In this document: piece by piece, positions 34,057 through 42,741 of the stretch
Layout: every line of letters begins with the position of its first letter
Numbering within the stretch: position 1 is the first letter of the stretch
Assembly: GCA_964399955.1 (NCBI GenBank)
Contig: CAYNST010000017.1
Span: 1-43,840 of the forward strand
Length of the DNA stretch: 43,840 nucleotides
Direction of reading: 5' to 3'
Origin: CAYNST01 sp964399955
GTDB lineage: Bacteria; Pseudomonadota; Gammaproteobacteria; Pseudomonadales; Cellvibrionaceae
Notes under the pieces: model-generated
The model's database searches: none
Told to the model about the DNA's origin: nothing
The model's input: only the letters and a program-made list of their open reading frames with translations
Program-made: the position numbers and the translations under genes

Positions 34057-35358
34057 TTAAAGCTGCAAAGGGTCAGTTTTCAGATAATGTTGTAAGATGG
34101 TGCACAGATGGGCTATGTCCTTGGCGCCCGCCAGTTCACGTATGGAATGCATTGCAAAGGTCGGAGCGCCCAGGTCCACAGACGGGATTCCGGTTTTTGC
34201 CGCAGACATAGGACCTATGGTACTGCCACAGCGCATATCCGCACGGGTAACGTATTTTTGGACGGGCACTCCGGCTTCCTCCGCCAACAGCTGAATCAAG
34301 GAGGAAGTACCGCTGGAGGTTGCATACCCTTGATTGGCGTCCAGCTTGATCACCGGGCCGCTGTTCAATTGCGGTGAATGCATTTCATCGTGCTTGTCCG
34401 GGAAGTTGGGGTGCACACCGTGGGCGTTGTCTACCGAGACCAAGGTGGAATTGGCAAGCATGCGGTGGCGATCTTCTGCAGCGGGAAGCAGCCGCTCTAT
34501 CAGTTCCAGCAGCATGTTGCTGTTGGCACCCACATCCGAGGTGGAACCCACTTCCTCGTGATCAAACAGGGCAAGAACCCGAGTATGTGATTTTGGCTCT
34601 TCGGCCGATGCAATGAAGGCCTGCAGCCCGGCAGAACAACTGAGCAGGTTATCCAGGCGCGCACTGGCGATAAAATCGTCATTGATCCCCAAGTACGACG
34701 CTTTCTGCGTATCGTAAAAACTCAGATCAAATTCAAGAATGTCTTTGGCATCCAGGTCAATGCCATTGTCCGCCAACTGCGCCTGCAATAAATTCTGTAT
34801 GGTCGGGGCGTGGCTGTCGAACTGCGCGAGGATGGGCCTCATCTGATCCTGCGCGTTGATGCTCCTGCCATTATTGACGTTGCGATCAAGATGAATGGCA
34901 AGACTGGGAATGCAGGCAATGGCTCTCTCGAAATTTACCAGGTGATGAGCAAGCCCCCCTTGTTTTCGCACAGTCACCCGCCCGGCAAGAGACAAATCGC
35001 GATCAAACCACGGATTCAGCAACACTCCGCCATAGACTTCAATGCTCAACTGCAGGAATGACAGCTTATGACGCTCCGGCCTGGCTTTCACCTTCAGCGT
35101 GGGGCTGTCCGTGTGGGCCCCCACAACACGAATCCCGTGCTCGGCCAAATCACCAAATCCCATGACAAATGCAAGTATCGAGGCATCTCGCCTCACCCAG
35201 AAATAGCCTTTACCGGGTTGCAATTGCCAGGCATTTTTTGATGCGATCTGCTCAAACCCCGCATTGGTCAACTGCTGCTTTACCTGCTCTACGGCGTGAT
35301 AGGGCGTGGGCGACGCGTCGAGAAATTCGATCAGCTGTCGTGCTTCTGGTGAACTCAT
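34057..35358 (-). CDS. apeB: M18 family aspartyl aminopeptidase (ApeB type)
   Basis: A 433-aa zinc aminopeptidase that removes N-terminal acidic residues; cytoplasmic, dodecameric in characterised relatives. Metal and catalytic blocks are GAHTDSPTLKVK, FDHEEVGSTSDVGANSN and the C-terminal VDLGAPTFAMHSIRE. I start at ATG 35358 because GGAGG lies eight bases upstream and the protein then begins SSPEARQLIEFLDASPTPYH as in relatives; the frame is open for 40 more codons that overlap tsaB. About 100 bases separate it from tsaB upstream. Confidence 0.93.
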   Translation of the reverse strand: MSSPEARQLIEFLDASPTPYHAVEQVKQQLTNAGFEQIASKNAWQLQPGKGYFWVRRDASILAFVMGFGDLAEHGIRVVGAHTDSPTLKVKARPERHKLSFLQLSIEVYGGVLLNPWFDRDLSLAGRVTVRKQGGLAHHLVNFERAIACIPSLAIHLDRNVNNGRSINAQDQMRPILAQFDSHAPTIQNLLQAQLADNGIDLDAKDILEFDLSFYDTQKASYLGINDDFIASARLDNLLSCSAGLQAFIASAEEPKSHTRVLALFDHEEVGSTSDVGANSNMLLELIERLLPAAEDRHRMLANSTLVSVDNAHGVHPNFPDKHDEMHSPQLNSGPVIKLDANQGYATSSGTSSLIQLLAEEAGVPVQKYVTRADMRCGSTIGPMSAAKTGIPSVDLGAPTFAMHSIRELAGAKDIAHLCTILQHYLKTDPLQL

Positions 35359-35461
35359 GGATTGATCCTCCAAAGATGGTATTGCGGACTTGGCCGGAGG
35401 GCTCTCAGTCGAGCTTTGGGTTTGGCCTTTCTCCCCCAGCGGCCCCTGCACAGATTGCTGC

Positions 35462-36184
35462 TCAGGCGTGCGGCCCACGGACTTTTTTGCGCTTATTCCA
35501 AGATACGGAATTGCGCAGGTAGCTGAGTTCGGCCAACTCAGCAGGCGTTGTATTTCCAGACGCCAGTTGCCGTAAACCCAAAGCCGCTACCGAAAGCGCC
35601 GACGGATAAACAGAAGGCTCGATGGCAAGGAAAAGAGGCGCTATTGCGGACTCCACCATCGGCACGCCCGGCCCGAATAGCCCAGCGGCCCGTGGTGGTG
35701 ACACTGCAAACAGCTCATGGATACGTGTGCAGCAATTCTCAGGTGTATCCAGTGCCGGGGCGGCCAGCACAGAGGTATGACCTTCAACGTTTATATAGGC
35801 AGCCCAGTAGAGCTCACCCATGCGTGCATCAAGTACACACACCGCCGTGCTGCACTCGTCATCGCAGTCCATAAATGCGGAATGGGCCATGGCTTCAAGG
35901 CTTGAAACAGCGGTCATGGGTATTTCGGCCCCGTACGCCAGGCCTTGGGCAATGCCCAATCCTATCCGCAGCCCGGTGAAAGAGCCGGGTCCGGAACCGA
36001 AAGCAATGGCATCCAGCTCTTTTAGCAATACGCCACTGGCTTGCAGAACTTCATCAACCATGGGCAACAGTTTTTGCGCATGTGAGCGCGGCTCGTCACT
36101 CTGCAATAAAACCTCCTGGGATGGACCCAGGAGTGCAACCGAGCAGTACTCGGTTGAAGCGTCCAGCGCTAAGATCTTGACCAT
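35462..36184 (-). CDS. tsaB: tRNA threonylcarbamoyladenosine synthesis protein TsaB
   Basis: A 240-aa ASKHA-fold partner of TsaD that is required for t6A at position 37 of ANN-reading tRNAs. The family opening ILALDASTEYCSVALL is followed by SHAQKLLPMVDEVL and the signature FGSGPGSFTGLRIGLGIAQGLAYG. I start at ATG 36184, which gives MVKILALDAST; a GTG four codons earlier lacks support. A strong hairpin separates it from the gene upstream, so it needs its own promoter. Confidence 0.95.
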   Translation of the reverse strand: MVKILALDASTEYCSVALLGPSQEVLLQSDEPRSHAQKLLPMVDEVLQASGVLLKELDAIAFGSGPGSFTGLRIGLGIAQGLAYGAEIPMTAVSSLEAMAHSAFMDCDDECSTAVCVLDARMGELYWAAYINVEGHTSVLAAPALDTPENCCTRIHELFAVSPPRAAGLFGPGVPMVESAIAPLFLAIEPSVYPSALSVAALGLRQLASGNTTPAELAELSYLRNSVSWNKRKKVRGPHA

Positions 36185-36231
36185 GAGACAATACACCCGT
36201 TAAAACTTTGGCAAAGATTGTAACTCCAAAC

Positions 36232-36266
36232 AAAAAAAGCCGTCACGGGCTGGCCGTGACGGCTTT
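36232..36266 (-). terminator. Strong Rho-independent terminator of the AT-hook gene
   Basis: A 13-bp perfect stem AAAGCCGTCACGG / CCGTGACGGCTTT (36236-36248 and 36254-36266) with loop GCTGG. On the minus strand it is followed by a run of T. It lies 24 bases after the stop of the AT-hook protein gene and before tsaB. Confidence 0.88.
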
Positions 36267-36289
36267 GAATGGTTCATTTAGACCAGTGT

Positions 36290-37108
36290 CTAACCTTCTT
36301 GTTTGACCTTTGGCGGACGACCGCGCCGCTTTACCGGCGCTTGAACAGTGGATTCAGTATCTGCCTTTTTGGGCCGACCCGGAGAGCGCTTGGCCTTGGC
36401 GGGCGCGTCGCCGGTTACAGCCTCTGTAGCCGCTTTCTTTGGACGACCGGGCGAGCGTTTTGCTTTGCTACCAACACTTGCCGACTTGGCGGTTGATGCC
36501 TTGGGTCTACCGGGTCTGCGCTTGCCTGCAGCCGCAGGTTTTACTTCCCCGCCGGTGAGCTTAGCCTCTGTAGTAGCCAACTTGGCGGCAACCTTTTTCT
36601 CGGCAGCCTTGAGCTTCTTTTCGTCCGCAGCTTCACGTTTTTTGGTCCAGCTTGCCTTGAACTTCTCAACAGCCTTGCTCAAGTCGGCTTCCGCTCTCTC
36701 TGAAAGGGTTTTCTGCAGATCACTTCTTCTTTGCTCAGCCGCAGACCGTGCCTCATCCAGCTTAGCCTGGCGCTTGGTCTCGGTCAGTTGGCTCTTGAGC
36801 GTGGCAATTTCGGATTTGGCTTCCTTGGCCTTGGCCTTCAAGGTAGCCAACTGCGCCTTGGTGCTTGCGGCAGTACGCTTGGCCGCCGGCGTTTTCGTCT
36901 GCTTGGCCTTGGCAGCACTGTCGGCAGCTTTGGTTTTTGCAACGTCAAGCTTCTTGGTTAACGATTCAAGGTTCGCTTCTGCTTTATCCAAAGACTTTTG
37001 CACCTTGGACACTGCATTTGCCTCACCAGTGGTGGACTTTTTCATCTTAGAGGCAGCACCCTTGGTGGTACCACGGGGACGACCAGGTTTCTTTGCTACT
37101 CTCGCCAT
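36290..37108 (-). CDS. Histone H1/AlgP-like Lys-Ala-rich protein with five AT-hook cores
   Basis: A 272-aa, highly basic protein made almost only of Lys, Ala, Arg, Thr, Ser and Glu. GRP AT-hook cores lie at residues 9-11, 200-202, 221-223, 244-246 and 263-265, most in the form SPGRPKK or RRPGRPKA. Between residues about 30 and 185 the heptad pattern predicts a long coiled coil. It should bind AT-rich DNA in the minor groove and condense or bridge it, as proposed for AlgP in Pseudomonas. The start ATG 37108 has GAGGAG eight bases upstream; an extended -10 promoter is at 37149-37176 and a strong terminator follows, so it is a single-gene unit. Confidence 0.85.
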   Translation of the reverse strand: MARVAKKPGRPRGTTKGAASKMKKSTTGEANAVSKVQKSLDKAEANLESLTKKLDVAKTKAADSAAKAKQTKTPAAKRTAASTKAQLATLKAKAKEAKSEIATLKSQLTETKRQAKLDEARSAAEQRRSDLQKTLSERAEADLSKAVEKFKASWTKKREAADEKKLKAAEKKVAAKLATTEAKLTGGEVKPAAAGKRRPGRPKASTAKSASVGSKAKRSPGRPKKAATEAVTGDAPAKAKRSPGRPKKADTESTVQAPVKRRGRPPKVKQEG

Positions 37109-37148
37109 TCTTATCTCCTCACTTGGATAGGTTGAACCTATACCAAAA

Positions 37149-37176
37149 ACCATAGCAGAAAAATTTAGCGCAACAA
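37149..37176 (-). promoter_or_regulatory. Promoter of the AT-hook protein gene
   Basis: On the minus strand TTGTTG (37171-37176), 16 bases, then TGC-TATGGT with the hexamer at 37149-37154; the TG one base before the hexamer makes it an extended -10. The start of transcription would be about 40 bases before the ATG. Confidence 0.55.
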
Positions 37177-38096
37177 GCGCTCGGGTGAATATTATTTTAA
37201 AAAGGGTTTATTTGCACGCCTTTTTAATAAAATTAGCCGAACTTTTGCCAATTACACTGCTTTGCGTCTTTTACGAAGGCAATTGTTTTTCCGGCCACCT
37301 CTATTAGGCACTTTATTAAAACTCATGGAGGCCCGCCGCAGACACCTTCAGTTTAAAGAACGCCGACTCTGAAAAACCGTTCCACCCTAAAATACTGGCC
37401 TCGACAGATATTGCGCGCTCAGTGCTTGCTCATGCTGCCGTTGCGCGCATGAATCACCTGCAATTTCTTCTCAGCAGCCGCTAACGGTTTGGCTGCGACC
37501 CGACCTTCACTTTTGATAATCCCAACATCATTCTTTTCGGAAGGCGGCTTGTGGCATCAGTTGCCGAATGACCAATAGAGTTCCTCGGATCCGGATGCCG
37601 CAGAATGATAGAAGAATGGAATGGCAGCTCACGGGTTTCACTGCAACAGGAGCTTCTGGATGAACCGTGGGAAATACTCAGTGTTAGAGCAGGCATTTGA
37701 ACACATACTTAGCCCGGCACCCTGCGGTAAACCTGCAGTGGAGACCTTCCTGCCTTTACTTCGGCACCATGAGCAACCGGTTGAACCAGTGCATGCATGG
37801 ACTCAGGCAAACATGAACGGCCACGGCAGCTGCAATAACGCACAGCCCCCAATCAAAGTCCATTAGCGTATGAAGTACTCAACGACAGCCGCTCAGCGGC
37901 TGTCAAATAGGATGGTCAACTGGCAGGCTGGATGGCTGCGCTGCAAGTCTGAAACGCGAGACGCAGACAGGCCCCAAACCTGAAGCCAGGCGCAACCGAA
38001 AGGGGCGGGCTGAATGGCTTGAGCAGTTCCGCCTGAAGCCAGCTTGACTGCGCATTGGAGGAGATCCCGAAGACCTCCCAGCGGAAAACGCGGCGG
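37177..38096. other. Long intergenic region between adk and the AT-hook gene, no convincing gene
   Basis: About 920 bases. Near 37198-37225 an AT-rich imperfect hairpin AAAAAGG / CCTTTTT is seen. A perfect 9-bp palindromic stem GACAGCCGC / GCGGCTGTC lies at 37884-37904 without a T tail; it could end adk transcription with Rho or belong to an RNA. The 11-mer CCTGAAGCCAG occurs twice (about 37979 and 38031). Short open frames at 37621-37866 (plus) and 37916-38143 (minus) show no recognisable protein. It may hold decayed genes. Confidence 0.5.
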
Positions 38097-38744
38097 TTAA
38101 CCCAGCACGTTAAAAATGGTTTGGCGAATCCCGGACATATCACCTACGCCGTTGATTCTGGTGTACAGCGGCTTGCCCAGGTCCTGACACAATTTTTTGT
38201 AGTAATCCACCAGCGGCTCCGTCTGTTCGTGATACACAGACAGGCGTTTTCGGACCGTGGACTCTTTATCATCTTCCCGCTGGATGAGTGGCTCGCCGGT
38301 TACATCGTCAACGCCATCCACTTTCGGTTGATCATACTCCACATGGTAGATACGTCCAGAGTCAGGGTGAACCCGGCGGCCGCTCAATCGTTTGACGATT
38401 TCTTCATCGTCAACGTGAATCTCCAGTACATGGTCGATGTCCACACCGGCGGCTCGCATGGCCTCAGCCTGAGGGATGGTGCGCGGGAAGCCGTCCAATA
38501 GAAAACCGTTTTTACAGTCTTCCATGGCTATGCGTTCCTTTACCAGGCTGATGATCAAATCATCCGGCACCAGAGCTCCAGACGCCATTATGTCTTTTAC
38601 CTGAGACCCCAGCGGGGATTCGGCTTTCACGGCGGCGCGCAGCATGTCCCCTGTTGAAATCTGCGGGATGGCGTACGAACTCATGATGAACTTGGCCTGA
38701 GTGCCTTTTCCAGCACCGGGGGCGCCCAGCAATATGATGCGCAT
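38097..38744 (-). CDS. adk: Adenylate kinase Adk
   Basis: Interconverts ATP and AMP with two ADP. The P-loop GAPGAGKGT is at 7-15, followed by STGDMLRAAV, the DGFPRTIPQAEAM block and the long LID with SGRRVHPDSGRIYHVEYD. The length of 215 aa is the long (LID-containing) form typical of proteobacteria. I start at ATG 38744, giving MRIILLGAPG; ten further upstream codons are open but not conserved. Confidence 0.97.
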   Translation of the reverse strand: MRIILLGAPGAGKGTQAKFIMSSYAIPQISTGDMLRAAVKAESPLGSQVKDIMASGALVPDDLIISLVKERIAMEDCKNGFLLDGFPRTIPQAEAMRAAGVDIDHVLEIHVDDEEIVKRLSGRRVHPDSGRIYHVEYDQPKVDGVDDVTGEPLIQREDDKESTVRKRLSVYHEQTEPLVDYYKKLCQDLGKPLYTRINGVGDMSGIRQTIFNVLG

Positions 38745-39103
38745 TTTGAAACGACTCCACGGTTCGAATCCCAACAGCTAGGGATATGGTCAAAATGGGC
38801 GCTTAAGATACACTTGCGGCCCACCTTTCTCAAGTCTGTATTGCCAAGTGCTTGCGATTGCGCAACCTTCTGGCCTTCAAATTGCGTGGTATTTTGCGTC
38901 CAGAGGCCGCCGATCAGGGAGACCGGCCCTGTCTGGACCGTCGATGTGTGCGAGTCACCGGTAACGTCACACGGCTCGCCCCCGCGCTTGTACTAGGCTG
39001 AAGAGTAAGGCACCGTGCACCGCCTTAAGGCCTTTCACGGGACTGAGCGTACCAATAGTCAATTCATTAATTTGCAGCACAGCAGAAGTCGAGGATTATT
39101 TAT
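38745..39103. other. Intergenic region upstream of adk and of the small conserved gene
   Basis: A divergent region of about 360 bases. A near-palindrome runs from 38946 to 38972: GTGTG and CACAC flank GTCACCGGTAAC, whose centre ACCGGT is symmetric. This could be an operator. A TTGACC-type -35 (minus strand) about 50-55 bases before adk is weak. No open frame is convincing. Confidence 0.4.
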
Positions 39104-39445
39104 ATGAGTTTGCGTGACCTGATCAATAGCTGGGAGCAAAATGCCGGCAGTGCACTTACAGAGGACGAGTACAGCGTTCGACTGACCAAAAAGGATGCGG
39201 CCAAAATCTCTGCCCTGGCGGAGATGTATCCCGGGCGAACCCGCGAACAAATCATCACCGATTTACTCTCCGCCGCCTTGAATGAGCTTGAGACCAACCT
39301 GCCGTATGTTCAGGGCGACAAGATTTCATCCTTTGACGAGATGGGGGACCCCATCTATGAAGATGTGGGCCCCACCTCCCACTTTGTGCGCCTGGTACGC
39401 AAACACTACAAGGACAACAACAGCACTGAGCCGAGCAAACCTTAG
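39104..39445 (+). CDS. Conserved small protein (annotated elsewhere as type 1 pili tip component-like)
   Basis: A 113-aa soluble protein with the conserved opening LRDLINSWEQNAG, then LTEDEYSVRLTKKDAAKISALAEMYPGRTREQIITDLL and the block NELETNLPYVQGDKI with DEMGDPIYEDVGPT. Close relatives in Pseudomonas bear the name type 1 pili tip component, but nothing in the sequence indicates a pilin or a signal peptide. The middle segment (about 40-65) resembles a short ribbon-helix-helix-like helix pair. Start ATG is supported by GAGGA nine bases upstream. Function unknown. Confidence 0.8.
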   Translation: MSLRDLINSWEQNAGSALTEDEYSVRLTKKDAAKISALAEMYPGRTREQIITDLLSAALNELETNLPYVQGDKISSFDEMGDPIYEDVGPTSHFVRLVRKHYKDNNSTEPSKP

Positions 39446-39525
39446 CGGCGCAGAGTCACCGGGACGGCAGTCTTACATCAAGCCTGGTGAGCCTTGCCCT
39501 GCAGCTTCCCGCAGCGCCAAGTAGC

Positions 39526-40356
39526 TCAAGACTTGGCGCGAGTTTTGGCCTGCTGCCAGTAGACTTCCATAAGGTCTACCCGGTCGGGGCCAAGCTGCTG
39601 GTTGCTCTGCCTGAATTGCTCTTCTATGTAGGTAAAACGGTCAGTGAACTTGGCGTTGGCATTTCGCAGGGCCGTTTCTGCATCCATCCGCAGATGGCGC
39701 GCCAAGTTGACCAAAGAGAACAACAGATCGCCCAGCTCTTCCAACTGCTGGTCTTCCGCGCCGGTTATGACAGCCTCCTTCAGCTCACTCAGCTCTTCCT
39801 CCACCTTGGCAATCACCTCCGCCGCCTCGCGCCAGTCAAAACCGACATGGGCGGCGCGCTTTTGCAGCTTTGCAGCGCGGGTCAAGGCGGGCAGCCCCAG
39901 GGGCACATCCTCCAGCAGGCCGCCTGCTCCCCTGCGTTGCCTTTCCAATTGTTTCAGCGCTTCCCAAGCCACTTTAACCTCTTGGGTCTGGGCCGACTGG
40001 GTGTTTGTTTGACTCTCTAGAGTACCATCGGGAAATACATGAGGATGACGGCGTATCAACTTGGCCGTCAGACCGTCAACCACCCCATGAAAATCAAAAA
40101 GGTTCTGCTCTTTTGCCAGTTGGCTGTAAAAGATGACCTGAAACAACAGATCACCCAGTTCCTCCTGCAGGTGCGGAAAATCGTCGCTCTCGATGGCCGC
40201 TGCAACCTCATAGGCCTCCTCAATGGTAGACGGCACGATGGAGCGGAAACTCTGTTTGACGTCCCAGGGGCACCCCGTGTCGGGGTCACGCAGCCGGGAC
40301 ATTAAATAAAGCAGGTTTGCCAAATCGTGGCGCCCAGCCGGGTCAGCGTTGGTCAT
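39526..40356 (-). CDS. mazG: Nucleoside triphosphate pyrophosphohydrolase MazG
   Basis: Hydrolyses (d)NTPs to monophosphates and pyrophosphate, and in E. coli lowers ppGpp. Two MazG modules are visible: EEAYEVAAAIESDD with HLQEELGDLLFQVIF, and KVEEELSELKEAV with QLEELGDLLFSLVNLARHL. The length is 276 aa. Two ATGs (40362 and 40356) are possible; AGGT is better spaced for the second. It follows relA by about 20 bases, the conserved relA-mazG order, so synthesis and control of ppGpp are co-transcribed. Confidence 0.94.
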   Translation of the reverse strand: MTNADPAGRHDLANLLYLMSRLRDPDTGCPWDVKQSFRSIVPSTIEEAYEVAAAIESDDFPHLQEELGDLLFQVIFYSQLAKEQNLFDFHGVVDGLTAKLIRRHPHVFPDGTLESQTNTQSAQTQEVKVAWEALKQLERQRRGAGGLLEDVPLGLPALTRAAKLQKRAAHVGFDWREAAEVIAKVEEELSELKEAVITGAEDQQLEELGDLLFSLVNLARHLRMDAETALRNANAKFTDRFTYIEEQFRQSNQQLGPDRVDLMEVYWQQAKTRAKS

Positions 40357-40379
40357 GCCCATCTACCTGTTTTTCAAAT

Positions 40380-42623
40380 TCACGTTTTTCGGCGCACGGA
40401 AGATACGTTTGGCAACCGGCTTAGCCTGGCTAAAACGCGGCTGAGATCACTAAAGCTTGACACCTCGATGCGCAGGGACATATCCACGGTGTTTTTACTT
40501 TTGTTGGAAAAGGTCTGCATTGCACTAACGTTGATTCGCTCTCTGTCCAGCAGCGCCGTTATATCGCGCAGCAAACCATGGCGGTCAAAGGCCTCAACCA
40601 AAACGTCAACCGAATAGTACTGATCGGGTTTTTCCGCCCAGTCCACCTTCATGATGCGTTCCGGCTCTTCGGAAGCCAGTTGCAGCAGATTGGAGCAATC
40701 CTGACGGTGGATGGACACACCGCGCCCCAGCGTAATAAAGCCGCTGATACTGTCTCCCGGAATGGGTTTGCAACATTGAGCAATGTGTGACATCAAATTG
40801 CCCACACCGTCGATGTAAACGTCTGACCCGCCCAATTCCTGCGAAGACGCCCGACCGACCAGAGAAATTACCGGCTCATTGCTCTTGTCGACTTTGAAGA
40901 GTTTTTGTGCAACGTTGATGACCCGATCAACGCTTAGATCACCGGTGCCCACCGCGGCGTATAGATCGTCAAGGGTGCGCAGATTCAGCTTGTTGGCCAA
41001 CTGCTCATAGTTCAGTCCCTCCACGGCCAGCCGACGAAACTCACGATCCAGCAGGGCCCGGCCGTCGGCTACGTTCTGCTCGCGGTCCTGGCGGCGAAAC
41101 CAGGCCTGCAGACGGCTGCGAGCCTTGGAAGTGGTAATGTAGCCAAGCGCCGCTATCAACCAGTCGCGACTGGGCGACTCGTGATTGCCCGTGAGGATTT
41201 CAACTTGATCACCCGTGCGCAGTGCATGGTTCAAAGGCACAATACGACCATTGACCTTGGCACCCTTGCAGCGCAACCCTATATCGGAATGTATGCGAAA
41301 GGCAAAATCGACCGGGGTGGCGTTTTCCGGCAAATCCACCACATGCCCCTCGGGGGTAAACAGGTACAAGCGGTCCTGTTCTATTCCTCGAGGCAGATGA
41401 TCTTCCCAGGGGTTGCCCCCTATTTCATCGTGCCACTCAAGAACCTGCCTCAGCCACTCGATTTTCTGTTCGTAGCTGCTGGAGTTGGGTTTGTCGCTGT
41501 CTTTATAGCGCCAATGTGCGCAAACGCCGTATTCAGCCTCTTCGTGCATTGCGGGGGTACGAATTTGTACCTCCAATACTTTGTTGTCCGGTCCTTTAAC
41601 CGCCGTATGCAAGGAGCGGTAGCCGTTTTCTTTGGGGTTGGCAATATAGTCGTCAAACTCGTGAGGAAGGTTTCGCCAAAGTGAGTGAGCTATCCCCAGC
41701 ACCCGGTAACAGTCCTGCTCGCTTTTAACCAGAATACGAACCGCGCGGATGTCATAAACTTCGGCAAAGTTGATATTCTTGCGCCGCATTTTGCGCCAGA
41801 TACTATAGATATGCTTTGCCCGGCCGTTGATATCAACCGCTTCGATGCCCTCTTTGGCCAGTGCCTGCTTAAAATCGCGAATGACCTGATCAATATATTC
41901 CTGACGATCAAGCCGCTTTTCATCCAGCAACTTGGCTATGTACTTGTAGTCGTACGGATGCAGATACCGGAATGACAGGTCTTCCAGTTCCCACTTGATG
42001 TGACCTATCCCCAGTCTATGTGCCAGGGGGGCGTAAATCTCTGCAACCTCTCGGGCCACCTTCTGACGTTTTTCGATTGGTGCTTTTTTGGCTGCACGAA
42101 TAGCGCAGGTGCGCTCTGCCAGTTTGATCAGTGCCACTCGCACATCATCAACCATGGCCACCAGCATCTTGCGAACATTGTCAGCCTGCTCTTTACCTTC
42201 CAGGCCCATGACCGCATCGCTGGAGTGATTGCAGAACTTGCTGATGGCCGCCATGCGAATGACGCCGCCGATCAGTTTGGCGACTGTTGCGCCAAACTCG
42301 TGCTCAACGGTCAGCAGAGGTAGCTTTTCTTCCCGCACACTGCGGTAGAGAATCGCTGCGGCCAAAGTGTCAGCGTCCAACAGTAAGTCGGCCAGTATTT
42401 CGGCCATTTCCAGCCCGGCCCAAAACGATGAGTAGCCGTCACTCCAGCGGTTTTCTCCCGCAGCCGGCAAGTTGTCTGCTGCCTCAGCCTTTGCGCATGC
42501 GCGGGCCAGCTTGTCTCTGGCGGCTTGATCAAGCTTGACGGCTTCACCGATGCGATTGATCCAGGCGTTGACGTCAACTCCGCCGTCTACGCGGGTAGGC
42601 CTATCCTCCCTTACCTTTACCAT
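40380..42623 (-). CDS. relA: (p)ppGpp synthetase RelA
   Basis: Ribosome-associated ppGpp synthetase, 747 aa. The N-terminal hydrolase region is degenerate: the HD motif position reads ILYRSVREEK, as in monofunctional RelA rather than SpoT. The synthetase domain contains YDIRAVRILV, NPKENGYRSLHTAV and EVQIRTPAMHEEAEYG. Then follow a TGS domain (EGHVVDLPENATPVDFAF), a cysteine-bearing zinc-finger-like segment (IAQCCKPIPGD with HRQDCSN) and a C-terminal ACT domain. AAAGG lies eight bases before the ATG. cysM lies about 120 bases upstream on the same strand. Confidence 0.97.
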   Translation of the reverse strand: MVKVREDRPTRVDGGVDVNAWINRIGEAVKLDQAARDKLARACAKAEAADNLPAAGENRWSDGYSSFWAGLEMAEILADLLLDADTLAAAILYRSVREEKLPLLTVEHEFGATVAKLIGGVIRMAAISKFCNHSSDAVMGLEGKEQADNVRKMLVAMVDDVRVALIKLAERTCAIRAAKKAPIEKRQKVAREVAEIYAPLAHRLGIGHIKWELEDLSFRYLHPYDYKYIAKLLDEKRLDRQEYIDQVIRDFKQALAKEGIEAVDINGRAKHIYSIWRKMRRKNINFAEVYDIRAVRILVKSEQDCYRVLGIAHSLWRNLPHEFDDYIANPKENGYRSLHTAVKGPDNKVLEVQIRTPAMHEEAEYGVCAHWRYKDSDKPNSSSYEQKIEWLRQVLEWHDEIGGNPWEDHLPRGIEQDRLYLFTPEGHVVDLPENATPVDFAFRIHSDIGLRCKGAKVNGRIVPLNHALRTGDQVEILTGNHESPSRDWLIAALGYITTSKARSRLQAWFRRQDREQNVADGRALLDREFRRLAVEGLNYEQLANKLNLRTLDDLYAAVGTGDLSVDRVINVAQKLFKVDKSNEPVISLVGRASSQELGGSDVYIDGVGNLMSHIAQCCKPIPGDSISGFITLGRGVSIHRQDCSNLLQLASEEPERIMKVDWAEKPDQYYSVDVLVEAFDRHGLLRDITALLDRERINVSAMQTFSNKSKNTVDMSLRIEVSSFSDLSRVLARLSRLPNVSSVRRKT

Positions 42624-42741
42624 GCCGTCGCCTTTGATCCAGTGTCCGTGACCAATGTGCTTCTCCGAAGTTCTATGTATCCGATACCCTGAAACTGTAG
42701 ACCCAAACCCGCAGGCTGCCTGGCAAATGCATCACTTTTAG

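Noticed and set aside
36348..37130. Plus-strand 260-aa open frame rich in Ala, Leu and Ser opposite the AT-hook gene
   Set aside because: It mirrors the Lys/Ala-rich codons of the minus-strand gene, which has a ribosome binding site, promoter and terminator.
37621..37866. 81-aa plus-strand open frame in the adk downstream region
   Set aside because: No ribosome binding site, no recognisable motif and unusual composition; kept only as part of the gene-poor stretch.
38758..38776. tRNA T-loop-like sequence GGTTCGAATCC upstream of adk
   Set aside because: The flanks do not form a T-arm of sufficient length and no anticodon or acceptor arms are present.
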